A stretch of 24,838 nucleotides of DNA from a virus, in IMG/VR virus record IMGVR_UViG_3300036770_000124, positions 1 to 24,838 of that record. One strand, given 5' to 3'. This document shows positions 7,733 to 15,371 of this stretch, in pieces. How positions within the stretch are numbered: position 1 is the first letter of the stretch; each line of letters opens with the position of its first letter. The notes under the pieces were generated by a model. That model had not been told where the DNA came from. It saw only the letters and a program-made list of their open reading frames with translations, and ran no database searches. A program made the translations under genes and the position numbers.

Positions 7733-10125
7733 TATAAGGCTATACGTGAAGATAAAATTGTAAACAACCCTTCCCACTCAGCCGATAAGAAATTACAAGG
7801 TAAATAACTGTCGCTTGTTATTTCCATTTCTATATCTAAATTACGACATTGAACAGGAACTTGAAAGTCCCCACTTTCTAAAACTGGTTGACCTAATATA
7901 AAATTACTAGAGCCAAGTATTTGTCCTGTAAATTTATGCACACTAGCTGTCCTAGCTCTTGGATATAAAGTTACTGTAAAATAACCAGTATCTCCATAAA
8001 CTAGTTTTAATTTTTTAAGCTGTAATCTACCAGTATTTATAGTAGATGTCGAGCCACTACCTTTTTGTTCTCTAACATAAAAAGTAGAAAATCTATATTT
8101 AAATGTATATTTATTACCAACATAACACGGGTTAGCAGAGTAATCACCACCTACAACAACAGTTGTTGAAGTAGAAGACACTACGTCTATTAATCTTCCT
8201 TTTAAAGAAGAAGACCAGCTACCACCTAGAATTACGTTTTTAGTATTTGTATCTGGGTATGGTAGTGTAAAAGTAGTTTGATTAGTACCAGAATTGTATG
8301 AACCTGTTAATAATACTTTTCTATCTAATAAAACTGGAAAGTTTAAATTAGTATCTACTTCGTTTGTTTTTAAATTTATTTTTTCTAAATAAGTACCATC
8401 TGATCTTTTTACAACTAAATAAAAAAATGTTTCTACAGTATCTCCATCTAATAAAACAGTACCACTTGGAAATATATATTTAGACCAAGATTTTTGTAAT
8501 GATCTATTATTAGCGTCAAAATAAAATTTGTATACGCCTAAAGAATTTCTTTCGTCGCTACAAAAAGCAAATATAGTATTTTCAGTAGTAGACCCCTTTA
8601 ATGAGTTAATTCTACCAGTTAAATATCTAGGCACGTTTAAAGAAGTATCTTGTGCTTCTTTAGTTAGTAGGTCTTGCGAAATAAAATATTCACTAACACC
8701 AGCATAACTTCCTCTTTTAAAAGCGAAGTAAACATTTTTACCTACTGGTATTGGTTTACAAATTGGGTCAATTTCGTATTCAGTAGCTTGATTAATTGAT
8801 ACTGTTTTAGAGGTTAATGTTTCTTCTGGTTTTAATAAAAATTGTGTTTGATCTGCAAATAATAATAATTCTTCATTTAAACTTACAGCATATTTTAAAT
8901 TAGAAACTCTATTGTGGCTAACCGCTACGTCTACAGCGTCGTCGTCTAAAGAAGTAGTAACTGTCTCTGGGTAGAAAGTAAAAAATTCACTTACTTTAGA
9001 AAATATAACATTCTCATTTGACAAAAAACCTAATCTATTTCTGTAGAAAAATACATCTTGAATTTTACTTCCTATAAAAGATGGATCACTTGCTGTTATT
9101 GTATCGCCACAAGTTCTTCCGTTATATACTGGAGTAGTATAAGTTATTGAACTAACTGTGTAAGTAGAGCCATCAGCTTTGGTAAATCTAAAATTACCAT
9201 CAGCAGTTCTAATTAATAAATGTGGTAATGTCGCTGTATTAAAATTATTATCTAAACCAGATTTAACAGTTTCAACCCAAGCAGACCCGTCCCATTTAAC
9301 ATAGTAGTTGTCAAACTCTGTTCCTTGGTCTCCAACTACTTCTACTTCAAAATTAGTATAACCTTTATATGGTAAATCAGAAAAACTTTTTATTTTATCT
9401 TTTACTAAAATTAAACCATCCCCACCTAAACCATCTGATACTGAAGCAGTAAATGTTCCTGTATTTTTTGAAAAATAAATAATAGAACCATCTCTTACTA
9501 TTGTATAACCAGTAGGAAATGCTGCGACTAAATCATTGTATAATTCTGTTGCTATGTTATCTGTTGTAATACTTGAAGCATGATTTGCATTACTATTGTC
9601 TAAAGTAGTATAACTAGCTCTATTAACACCATCAATATCAATTTTATAAGTAGTTAAATACTGACCATTCTTAACATAAAAAATTGCTTCTGCTGGTCTA
9701 ACAGTTGACGCTGTCCCAGATTTTGCAACTGTAATAGTTTTATTAACTATAAATGTATAATCAGCAACAGTTACTAAATTTATGTCTTCTAATGGATTAG
9801 TAGTTGTTAGATAAGTTAACGAAGGTGCTACTACTGTTTTTTGAACTCCATTTAAATCATAAACTTTTATAGAACCATTATTGATTAATACTGTGTATCT
9901 TTCTGTGCTATCTCTATTTATAAAATGTACTTTACTATTTTCAAAAGTATCTGAATTTAATTTTGCTACGTGTATAGTTGGTGGTCGTTTACCAAGACCA
10001 TATACAACATCTGATAAACCGTTTTCCTGAACTTCTGCTTGATTAGGTAATCTTATTGTATCTGGTTGTTGAGATACCCCATTTAACAAATTGGGAATAC
10101 TTGTTGAAATTAATCTTGATGCCAT
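7732..10125 (-). CDS. Tail tubular protein B (gp12-like nozzle)
   Basis: This 797-aa protein is almost exactly the length of T7 gp12 (794 aa). gp12 forms the nozzle of the short tail and, with gp11, holds the fibers. The start MASRLISTSIPNLLNGVSQQPDTIRLPNQ is the family signature: SIPNLLNGVSQQP and then residues on a QAEVQENGLSDVVYGLGKRPP theme. Further on are FFYRNRLGFLSNENVIFSK and SHNRVSNLKYAVSLNEELLLFADQTQF (in pieces), typical of gp12 beta-propeller repeats. The end, CNFLSAEWEGLFTILSSRIAL, also matches the family. Its start codon overlaps the gp11-like stop (TAATG), and its own stop overlaps the gp13-like start in the same way, which indicates coupled translation. No signs of truncation. 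Confidence 0.93.
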   Translation of the reverse strand: MASRLISTSIPNLLNGVSQQPDTIRLPNQAEVQENGLSDVVYGLGKRPPTIHVAKLNSDTFENSKVHFINRDSTERYTVLINNGSIKVYDLNGVQKTVVAPSLTYLTTTNPLEDINLVTVADYTFIVNKTITVAKSGTASTVRPAEAIFYVKNGQYLTTYKIDIDGVNRASYTTLDNSNANHASSITTDNIATELYNDLVAAFPTGYTIVRDGSIIYFSKNTGTFTASVSDGLGGDGLILVKDKIKSFSDLPYKGYTNFEVEVVGDQGTEFDNYYVKWDGSAWVETVKSGLDNNFNTATLPHLLIRTADGNFRFTKADGSTYTVSSITYTTPVYNGRTCGDTITASDPSFIGSKIQDVFFYRNRLGFLSNENVIFSKVSEFFTFYPETVTTSLDDDAVDVAVSHNRVSNLKYAVSLNEELLLFADQTQFLLKPEETLTSKTVSINQATEYEIDPICKPIPVGKNVYFAFKRGSYAGVSEYFISQDLLTKEAQDTSLNVPRYLTGRINSLKGSTTENTIFAFCSDERNSLGVYKFYFDANNRSLQKSWSKYIFPSGTVLLDGDTVETFFYLVVKRSDGTYLEKINLKTNEVDTNLNFPVLLDRKVLLTGSYNSGTNQTTFTLPYPDTNTKNVILGGSWSSSLKGRLIDVVSSTSTTVVVGGDYSANPCYVGNKYTFKYRFSTFYVREQKGSGSTSTINTGRLQLKKLKLVYGDTGYFTVTLYPRARTASVHKFTGQILGSSNFILGQPVLESGDFQVPVQCRNLDIEMEITSDSYLPCNFLSAEWEGLFTILSSRIAL

Positions 10126-10742
10126 TATTCATTAACGATTGAAGATTTGTCTGGTTGGTAATTTCCTCTATCTAATACTCTATAGACATCATAATTACCT
10201 GTAAGAATATTATGACGACCTATATCGCCTTCTGTTTCTTTTAAATTCATATAGGCTTGTAATTCATCAACTTCATGAAATTTATGTAATTCACTAGATA
10301 CTAACATTCTATCTTGAAAAATTCTAGAAGATCTTATCATTATATAATGTCTAGCTACTTCTGGTAATTCTTCAAAATCTAATAAAAATACAATATTAAC
10401 TTTTACTGTATTTGTTATAGTATATGTATTGTTAACTCTGTCGTACAATTTTCTATTACGTTCTACATAATTATGTAATCTAGAAGATTCAGCTAATTCC
10501 ACTCTTAGTGCGTTAGCTGGTAAAGCAATTTCGTTGTTATTATTAGGTACTAAAGAATAATTAATATCTGTATTAAAAAACCAACCACGTGACTGTACCT
10601 CTCTAGAAACGTGATCTAAAATTTGTATAGCGATAGACACATCATTAGTAGTAGCAGATGTTATACTAGATACTGGAATTTCTCCGATACTAGTAAGCAT
10701 AGTATTAACTGCTTCTAGTTTTGATGTTACTGTTAAAGGCAT
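10125..10742 (-). CDS. Tail tubular protein A (gp11-like gatekeeper)
   Basis: The 205-aa product (T7 gp11 is 196 aa) begins MPLTVTSKLEAVNTMLTSIG, followed by EIPVSSITSATTNDVSIAIQ, a very typical gp11 opening. Then come REVQSRGWFFNTDINYSLVP and ALRVELAE; the central region ends with RHYIMIRSSRIFQDRMLVS. In T7-like phages a gp11 dodecamer joins the portal to the gp12 nozzle. The first Met lies just after a 74-nt gap that carries a strong hairpin, so this gene heads the tail-gene block. No convincing Shine-Dalgarno is visible before the ATG. The stop codon overlaps the tail tube B start. Confidence 0.93.
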   Translation of the reverse strand: MPLTVTSKLEAVNTMLTSIGEIPVSSITSATTNDVSIAIQILDHVSREVQSRGWFFNTDINYSLVPNNNNEIALPANALRVELAESSRLHNYVERNRKLYDRVNNTYTITNTVKVNIVFLLDFEELPEVARHYIMIRSSRIFQDRMLVSSELHKFHEVDELQAYMNLKETEGDIGRHNILTGNYDVYRVLDRGNYQPDKSSIVNE

Positions 10743-10764
10743 AAATAAATAATTTTAATTTTGT

Positions 10765-10800
10765 ATTAAGAGGGGGAACTTTCATTCCCCCAATCTTAAT
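10765..10800 (-). terminator. Strong hairpin between capsid and tail tube A genes; candidate terminator or RNA-processing site
   Basis: Read on the minus strand, ATTAAGA, a 2-nt bulge TT, and GGGGGAA pair perfectly with TTCCCCC and TCTTAAT around a 6-nt loop TGAAAG. That is 14 base pairs including five G-C pairs in an otherwise AT-rich genome. It lies 17 nt past the capsid stop, where T7 has its Tphi terminator. No U-run follows directly (next bases are ACAAAATTAAAATT), so a classical intrinsic terminator is not certain. RNase III processing or protection of the capsid mRNA 3' end is the alternative. Confidence 0.6.
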
Positions 10801-10816
10801 TTACATTACAAGGTAA

Positions 10817-11773
10817 TTAAGCTGTCTTAATTTCTAAAGACGCTTCTGGTCTTAGAACACCGTGTCCTGCTGCATATTTAGCAACAAGTAATGTTCCTTG
10901 ATGTCTTGCAGAGTATTCCATCTCTGTTGATAGGTCTAGTAATTTAACTGTACCTACAGCACTTTTGTGCCATACGCAACCAACAGTAGTAGAGAAGTTT
11001 CCTCCTAAACCACCGCCAGAACCAACGATAGAACCTACACCTACGCCAGATGTAATATTAGCTGATGGTAATTGATTTGTTTTAACAATTTCAATACCAG
11101 CAATCTTTAATACTTTACCATCTGCATAACTTCCAGAACCACCGAAATCTCTATTGATTACAGCAGCAGAAGTATCAGAAACCATACTGTAGTACGCTTG
11201 TGGCGATACAGCAGCATATCTGTCTTCAGCTGGAACGTTAGCTTCGTCTAAATATCTTGCAGCAGCATAAATTGATGCAGCAGCAGAAGCACCGTTTGTG
11301 TTAAAGTCAGCGTCAGTTATAGTTTGTCCTGCAGCTTGTGGAGCAGCAGCACCTTCTCTAGCGTTTTTCACTAACATTTGATAAATGTGTTTATCCATTT
11401 GATTAGCTAGAGCAATACCAATTTCTTTTGCGTAAATGCTTCTAACTTCCCAAGATGATTTAGCTTCTTCAATAGAAGCAATAAACACGTGAGATACTAG
11501 TAAATCTTGAATTGATATAATTCTTTCATTACCAGTTATTGATGAACCAGTTAGTTCAGTACCAGCAGCGTGGTAAGCAGCAGACGCTTTTCCAAATACT
11601 GGAAACGTTGCACTTTTACCGTTAGCTATAGTACGAACCATAGTTCTATCTAGGGCAGTATTTGCTGTTTCAAAGGCAGTCAAAGTCTCGCCTGAAAACA
11701 ATTTCAGGAATAGAGCATTTTGATCGCCAGCACCAGCAGCCTGACCTATGTACGAAGGAGTATAATTTGACAT
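10817..11773 (-). CDS. Major capsid protein (gp10-like)
   Basis: This 318-aa protein (T7 gp10A is 345 aa) starts MSNYTPSYIGQAAGAGDQNA, followed by LFLKLFSGETLTAFETANTA, the classic T7-type HK97-fold capsid opening. Other family segments are ATFPVFGKASAAYHAAGTEL, QDLLVSHVFIASIEEAKSSW and IGIALANQMDKHIYQMLVK. It forms the icosahedral shell. An AAGGGA Shine-Dalgarno (11785-11780) sits 6 nt before the ATG, one of the better ribosome sites in the window, as expected for the most abundant virion protein. Base composition is visibly less AT-rich than its neighbours, with many GCA, GGT and ACC-type codons, consistent with selection for expression. Long non-coding gaps on both sides set it apart as its own transcription or processing unit. 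I see no slippery-site frameshift product like T7 gp10B. Confidence 0.96.
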   Translation of the reverse strand: MSNYTPSYIGQAAGAGDQNALFLKLFSGETLTAFETANTALDRTMVRTIANGKSATFPVFGKASAAYHAAGTELTGSSITGNERIISIQDLLVSHVFIASIEEAKSSWEVRSIYAKEIGIALANQMDKHIYQMLVKNAREGAAAPQAAGQTITDADFNTNGASAAASIYAAARYLDEANVPAEDRYAAVSPQAYYSMVSDTSAAVINRDFGGSGSYADGKVLKIAGIEIVKTNQLPSANITSGVGVGSIVGSGGGLGGNFSTTVGCVWHKSAVGTVKLLDLSTEMEYSARHQGTLLVAKYAAGHGVLRPEASLEIKTA

Positions 11774-11792
11774 TATATATCCCTTTCTTATA

Positions 11793-11814
11793 AGTTAAGT
11801 TGCTTAGTTAAGTT
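11793..11814 (-). repeat. Two 9-bp direct repeats (AACTTAACT) in the capsid leader
   Basis: Plus-strand AGTTAAGTT occurs at 11793-11801 and again at 11806-11814, a period of 13 bp, just upstream of the capsid Shine-Dalgarno. The repeat is AT-rich, so chance is possible. Its place next to the most highly expressed gene makes a role in transcription or translation plausible. Confidence 0.45.
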
Positions 11815-11845
11815 TAAAAACAGCTTATTTAGGTAACAAAATTGT

Positions 11846-11859
11846 CGTCCCTCAGGACG
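11846..11859 (-). promoter_or_regulatory. GC-rich hairpin in the capsid leader
   Basis: On the minus strand CGTCC pairs with GGACG around a TGAG tetraloop, followed a few bases later by AATTTTGTT. The short GC stem with a loose T-rich tail resembles a weak terminator or an RNase processing stem. It stands out because its surroundings are very AT-rich. Confidence 0.4.
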
Positions 11860-11889
11860 GTTAAGACTTTAGGTAAGCGTTAACATCAG

Positions 11890-11912
11890 TCGGGTCTAAC
11901 TAATTAACCCGA
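11890..11912 (-). promoter_or_regulatory. Inverted repeat TCGGGT/ACCCGA just after the scaffold gene
   Basis: A 6-bp stem (11912-11907 with 11895-11890) with an 11-nt loop begins 8 nt after the scaffold stop codon. It could stabilise or end the scaffold mRNA. There is no U-run, so termination is not established. Confidence 0.35.
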
Positions 11913-11920
11913 AAGAATTT

Positions 11921-12715
11921 CTATAAAATATTTGATCTAGATAATTTTAATTCAACTTTTTGTCTGAAAGCTGGGTCTTTTTGATAAAGAGGATTTTTCA
12001 TATCTTCTTTTAATTGAGCAACACTTTCGTATCTTTCTCCAGTTGAATTTGAAGAAGATGATTGACCTAAATTTAATCTAGGCTCTTTACTTTCAGTATT
12101 GTATCTAGCATACATACCTTTAATAGTAAATAAAGCAGTAGAGTCATCACTTGCAACTCCTCTATTAAATGCGTCTACTTCTTCTTCTGTTAAATTATTG
12201 GCAACCCAATCAGTCATAGCTTTATATTGTTCTTCGCCTTTTGTGATTGAGTAGGCTTTGTTTTGAAATTGTTCTCCAAGAGCTTCTAAACCTTTTAAAT
12301 AATTATCTACGTACTGTTTAGGAAGACCAGATTTTTCTAGTGATGCTAAAGTAGTATCACTTATTTGACCTGTTTCATTAAACTCTTGTTCAGCAGTTTG
12401 AAATACAGAACTAATTGCAGATGGTTGTTCTGTTTTTGCTTGTGCTTGTAAAGGATTTTTATTTTCTGTTTTAGGAGCAGAAGTATTATTAGAAGAAAGT
12501 TTTTTTTCTAATTCTTGATAAGATTTAATTAAATCTTCTTGTGAATTAAATTTACCAAGTATTTTTTCTTGTTTAATTTCTTCTGTAGCTACTGGTTGTA
12601 AAGCTGGTTGAGGAGCAGTATTAGCTTGTTCAATTTTTTGAACCATACTATCTCTGTATTCTTGTGTTTCAACGTTAGCTGTAGGAGTTATATTTACTGT
12701 AGTTGTTTCGCCCAT
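11921..12715 (-). CDS. Scaffolding protein (gp9-like)
   Basis: The 264-aa product lies between the portal and capsid genes, the position of T7 gp9 (307 aa). It is acidic, rich in Gln, Glu, Ser and Asn, and looks mainly disordered or helical, as expected for a protein that fills the procapsid and then leaves. The segment ILGKFNSQEDLIKSYQELEK (residues about 52-71) is a recurrent scaffold signature, with the phrase GKF-x(3)-EDL-x(2)-AYxELE in relatives. The C-terminal end EDMKNPLYQKDPAFRQKVEL, followed by KLSRSNIL, is basic and helical and probably contacts the capsid protein. The gene ends in front of the long capsid leader and starts 3 nt after the portal stop. Confidence 0.88.
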   Translation of the reverse strand: MGETTTVNITPTANVETQEYRDSMVQKIEQANTAPQPALQPVATEEIKQEKILGKFNSQEDLIKSYQELEKKLSSNNTSAPKTENKNPLQAQAKTEQPSAISSVFQTAEQEFNETGQISDTTLASLEKSGLPKQYVDNYLKGLEALGEQFQNKAYSITKGEEQYKAMTDWVANNLTEEEVDAFNRGVASDDSTALFTIKGMYARYNTESKEPRLNLGQSSSSNSTGERYESVAQLKEDMKNPLYQKDPAFRQKVELKLSRSNIL

Positions 12716-12718
12716 GTG

Positions 12719-14290
12719 TTATTGTCCTTGTTGTTGTTCTAGTTGTTGTTGTTCTCCCCTAGCTTTAAAACTATCCCTAACTATTCCAGCACCTTCTTTA
12801 ACTACCGCTGGTGTTGCCTGTTGCATCATCATTTGTTGTTGTGCAATTTGTTCTTCCATTTGTAATTGATCTGGTGATTTAATTAATCCTTCCATGTCTA
12901 TTCCTAATGAAGTACCTACTCGTTTAACGTACTCATCAAAGTTAACATACTTAAATAATTCTTGTGCAAATGGAGTTAATTGTTGAATAAAAGTATTTAA
13001 TCTTTGTAAATCAGAAGAACGACCTAGTGCTTCTAATCCAGTAACTATTTTTACTTTAATACTATTTTTAGGTAGTGTAGGTAATCTTTTGTTTTTCTCC
13101 ATTTGATACATCAAACGAGAAATTAAAGGTAATTGTAATTCCTGAGACAATAAAGAATATAAACCAGAAACACTATCATTCAATGCGTCAGCTAATAATC
13201 TTATTTCTGTAGCTGTAACTCTATCTGCTTGTCTTTGTACACTATTCATTAACATAAATGAATATGTTAATCTTTCTTCTATAGTTCTAATTGTTTGGAA
13301 TGTTATTGAGAAATCAGCAGATTTATTCATCTGTAAAGTAGTTACATCATTAGCATCGCCTTCTCTTATTGCACCGTTAGGACTTTCAGATAAAGTTTTA
13401 ATTCTAGTTGTACCATTTGGTCTTACTAAAAATAAAACTTTAGAAGCAGCAGCACTACCTTCTACTACAGCTCTGTATAAAGCCTCTAAAGATCTAAGGT
13501 CTCCAATGTATTCCTCTACGAAACCTCTACCATAATCTTCATTTGTTAATGTGTATCTTAAAGGTATAAAAGGTGACTTGTCGAGTGGATAACTTCCAAT
13601 GGAGCTAGGTATGATTTTATCTTTTACCTCTTGTTGGACAAGCCACCTCTTATTTTCTGATCTAATCACTCTCGTGAAGATAGAAACTTGTTTATCTAAA
13701 TGATTGTCTTTTTCGTTTTCTTCGTAACATAGTTGTCTTATTTCTTCCGATACTGAAGAAAGACTTGTGTTATCTTTTGTAATAATTTCTAAAACATTAC
13801 CTACTGAATCTCTTTTAATTACGTATTCGTCTAATTTGTATACTTTAGTAGTTAATTCTGGTGTGATATATAATAGTACATTACCAGCAACAATTAATTG
13901 TCTTAACGCTTCGAATACAGAAGTTCTAAAGTTATTAACTTCTATTTCATTCATTACTACACGTTCAATAGAACCCATAGCTTTTTCAAACTCACCTTGC
14001 ATACCTTTTTGCTGAGTAAGTTTTTGAATTGTAAATTCGTCTAAAGACAATCTAAAGAAAGGTTGATTAGGCGGTAATAAAGCCAATAATAATTTACTAG
14101 CTAGATTATTTAAACCTCTAGCACCTATGCCTTGATATGGCGTATATAATTTTGTAGAACTACCATAACCGTCTCTAACCATTAAAGATGGTATTGTAAA
14201 TTCTGCACTATCTCTAGCTCTATCTAAATAAGGTTGACGTATCGTTTCTAATTTAGAATAACGAGCTCGTGCTGTTAGGTTTTGTTCCAT
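12719..14290 (-). CDS. Head-tail connector/portal protein (gp8-like)
   Basis: This 523-aa protein (T7 gp8 is 536 aa) has the family opening: ARARYSKLETIRQPYLDRAR, then TIPSLMVRDGYGSSTKLYTPYQ (in two parts) and GIGARGLNNLASKLLLALLP, followed by PNQPFFRL. The dodecameric portal sits at one capsid vertex, is the docking site of the terminase and later of the tail, and supports the internal core. The middle region has YIGDLRSLEALYRAVVEGSA and QRQADRVTATEIRLLADALN, both typical. The C-terminus becomes very Gln/Met-rich (MEEQIAQQQMMMQQ and then GEQQQLEQQQGQ), probably a flexible crown tail; the DNA there is a TTG-rich run on the plus strand. It starts 16 nt after the gp7.3-like gene, with no clear Shine-Dalgarno. 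Confidence 0.94.
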   Translation of the reverse strand: MEQNLTARARYSKLETIRQPYLDRARDSAEFTIPSLMVRDGYGSSTKLYTPYQGIGARGLNNLASKLLLALLPPNQPFFRLSLDEFTIQKLTQQKGMQGEFEKAMGSIERVVMNEIEVNNFRTSVFEALRQLIVAGNVLLYITPELTTKVYKLDEYVIKRDSVGNVLEIITKDNTSLSSVSEEIRQLCYEENEKDNHLDKQVSIFTRVIRSENKRWLVQQEVKDKIIPSSIGSYPLDKSPFIPLRYTLTNEDYGRGFVEEYIGDLRSLEALYRAVVEGSAAASKVLFLVRPNGTTRIKTLSESPNGAIREGDANDVTTLQMNKSADFSITFQTIRTIEERLTYSFMLMNSVQRQADRVTATEIRLLADALNDSVSGLYSLLSQELQLPLISRLMYQMEKNKRLPTLPKNSIKVKIVTGLEALGRSSDLQRLNTFIQQLTPFAQELFKYVNFDEYVKRVGTSLGIDMEGLIKSPDQLQMEEQIAQQQMMMQQATPAVVKEGAGIVRDSFKARGEQQQLEQQQGQ

Positions 14291-14306
14291 ATTTTATTTT
14301 GTACTA

Positions 14307-14534
14307 TTAGGGGATATTGACGCCAGAACCGCCACTCATTAAATTAGACTGGTCTAAGTCTATTTTTAGAGCTGATTTACCTCTTTTTTTACTTACACTC
14401 AAAGGTGTAGATGTAGCAGAAGCAGGTGCTTGTGGGGCTTTTTCTCTAAGTGTAGCCTGACTAGCATTTACTTCCGTAGCTGGAGGAGCTGGTACAGGAG
14501 GTGGGGGCGGGGCTTTAGGTTGTGAAAAACACAT
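14307..14534 (-). CDS. Small proline/alanine-rich virion protein, gp7.3-like
   Basis: The 75-aa product starts MCFSQPKAPPPPPVPAPP, goes through an Ala/Pro-rich low-complexity middle and ends SKKRGKSALKIDLD followed by SGGSGVNIP. The C-terminus resembles T7 gp7.3, which ends with a basic KKARAGGKKSLSV segment and GGGINI, and the gene is directly upstream of the portal gene just as 7.3 precedes 8. T7 gp7.3 is a small tail-assembly/adsorption protein carried in the virion. The poly-proline run (residues 9-13) is unusual for so short a protein and is common in marine podophage versions. The identification rests on the tail motif and synteny, not on overall similarity. Confidence 0.65.
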   Translation of the reverse strand: MCFSQPKAPPPPPVPAPPATEVNASQATLREKAPQAPASATSTPLSVSKKRGKSALKIDLDQSNLMSGGSGVNIP

Positions 14535-14536
14535 AA

Positions 14537-14728
14537 TTATTCATCTTTCTTTATTAATGTTAAATCTAATATATTGTTATTTTGCTCTTGTTCTAGTTGT
14601 TTTAAGTATGTAACAACACTAGCTTGACCAGCTTTAAACCAAATTTGTCTTTCATTTTCAGTAATATCTGGTACTTTATTTGGGAAAAGTTTATCTAGGT
14701 GTTGTATTAATTCTTTATTTACAAACAT
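14537..14728 (-). CDS. Hypothetical protein, 63 aa
   Basis: I do not recognise this protein. An ATG at 14728-14726 gives 63 residues starting MFVNKELIQHLDKLFPNKVP; a TTG four codons upstream is the only longer alternative. It has a likely helical segment around ENERQIWFKAGQASVVTYLK, followed by QLEQEQNN, and an acidic-basic C-terminus (LIKKDE). The stop is 2 nt before the gp7.3-like start, so it is tightly packed in the late-replication/early-structural junction. A weak GGA lies about 8 nt upstream of the chosen start. Short soluble helical proteins in this position of marine podophages usually have no assigned role. Confidence 0.65.
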   Translation of the reverse strand: MFVNKELIQHLDKLFPNKVPDITENERQIWFKAGQASVVTYLKQLEQEQNNNILDLTLIKKDE

Positions 14729-14748
14729 ATATTGTTCCAAGAGGGCAA

Positions 14749-14973
14749 CTAATAGGTAGGTTTTTCTTCTTTATGGGCAGGTTTATCTAGGTTGGTATCC
14801 ATTTCAATGGTGTGTCTATCAAATTTCATATCCATTATTTTTACTTTAGCATCACTTGTAAATGGATATTCACTAGAACCACTTAAATCTGGTGTTTTAG
14901 CAAAAAAAGAATCATCAACTCTAATTTTAACAGTTAAATAACTTTTCTTTCTCCACTTGTGCATATCAGTCAT
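14749..14973 (-). CDS. Hypothetical protein, 74 aa
   Basis: No known family is recognised. The ATG at 14973-14971 is chosen because a GGGAG Shine-Dalgarno lies 8 nt before it; the frame could open at a TTG five codons earlier. The protein, MTDMHKWRKKSYLTVKIRVD and onward, has a basic start, then alternating hydrophobic residues that suggest beta strands (YLTVKIRV, AKVKIMDMKF), and ends in a charged tail (DKPAHKEEKPTY). The start overlaps the stop of the preceding small gene by 8 nt, so translation is probably coupled. It belongs to the block of small unknown genes between the nuclease genes and gp7.3. Confidence 0.65.
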   Translation of the reverse strand: MTDMHKWRKKSYLTVKIRVDDSFFAKTPDLSGSSEYPFTSDAKVKIMDMKFDRHTIEMDTNLDKPAHKEEKPTY

Positions 14974-15163
14974 CTTTGTGTCTCCCAAAAGATTTATTAT
15001 CAGGTACTTTATCTTTTAATTCTTCTGTAGTTTCATCTTCAGCAACTAAATCACCTTTAAATAAAGTTTCAATATACATAGTATAGTAGTGCCTAGCTAA
15101 CGTAGGTTCTTTCGTATTCTTAGATAAGAATAAATATTCTTTAGCTTTTAGTTTGTAATCCAT
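14966..15163 (-). CDS. Hypothetical protein, 65 aa
   Basis: The 65-aa product begins MDYKLKAKEYLFLSKNTKEP and is not recognised. Its first half looks helical with aromatic residues (ARHYYTMYIETLFKG), and its second half is strongly acidic (DLVAEDETTEELKDK). A purine-rich AGAGA lies 6 nt upstream of the ATG. It overlaps the end of the DUF3310 gene by 23 nt and the start of the next small gene by 8 nt, so three genes form an overlapping chain. The overlap and an intact frame support it as a real gene, but no function can be inferred. Confidence 0.65.
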   Translation of the reverse strand: MDYKLKAKEYLFLSKNTKEPTLARHYYTMYIETLFKGDLVAEDETTEELKDKVPDNKSFGRHKDD

Positions 15164-15371
15164 TATAATCTCTTTCTAATATCATTTCTAAGTAATGTAT
15201 AGCTTTTAATATATCCTCTTTCTTACCTTTAAGTTTATGCCTACAAATATATTTAATAGCATTACCTTCTGCAAATTGTAAGTTATTTTCATTTATAAAT
15301 ACAGATGGTTGTATTTTCATTTCTTTATAATGTGAACCACCTACTTGTTTAAAAAAAGTTTTATTTGTCAT
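15141..15371 (-). CDS. DUF3310 family protein
   Basis: The 76-aa product starts MTNKTFFKQVGGSHYKEMKI and contains the DUF3310 pattern: GGSHY near residue 14, QPSVFINENNLQFAEGNAIK with YICRHKLKGKKEDILKAIHY, followed by LE. The N-A-I-K-Y-I-x-R-x-K-x(n)-K-x-x-D-x-x-K-A-x-x-Y-L-E core is the diagnostic part. DUF3310 occurs in many phage proteins; T7 gp1.7, a nucleotide kinase, carries a related domain, but whether this short form is enzymatic is unknown. The ATG at 15371-15369 is preferred over a GTG nine codons upstream because the family signature begins soon after it. It overlaps the upstream nuclease gene by 11 nt and the next small gene by 23 nt. Confidence 0.82.
   Translation of the reverse strand: MTNKTFFKQVGGSHYKEMKIQPSVFINENNLQFAEGNAIKYICRHKLKGKKEDILKAIHYLEMILERDYNGLQTKS

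Larger units (their letters stand above)
11774..11920 (-). promoter_or_regulatory. 147-nt leader of the capsid gene, candidate phage promoter and RNA-processing region
   Basis: This is the longest gap between genes inside the gene cluster. On the minus strand it holds, in order, a TCGGGT/ACCCGA stem (11912-11890), two copies of TTACCTAAA (11876-11868 and 11836-11828), a CGTCC-TGAG-GGACG stem (11859-11846), two copies of AACTTAACT (11814-11806 and 11801-11793), and the capsid ribosome site. In T7 the equivalent gap between genes 9 and 10 has the phi10 promoter and an RNase III site. I cannot identify the promoter of this divergent RNA polymerase by eye, so the promoter role is inference from position. 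Confidence 0.5.

Noticed and set aside
10817-11773. Programmed frameshift giving a longer capsid form as in T7 gp10B
   Set aside because: No slippery run was seen at the 3' end of the gene, and the bases after the stop soon enter the hairpin.
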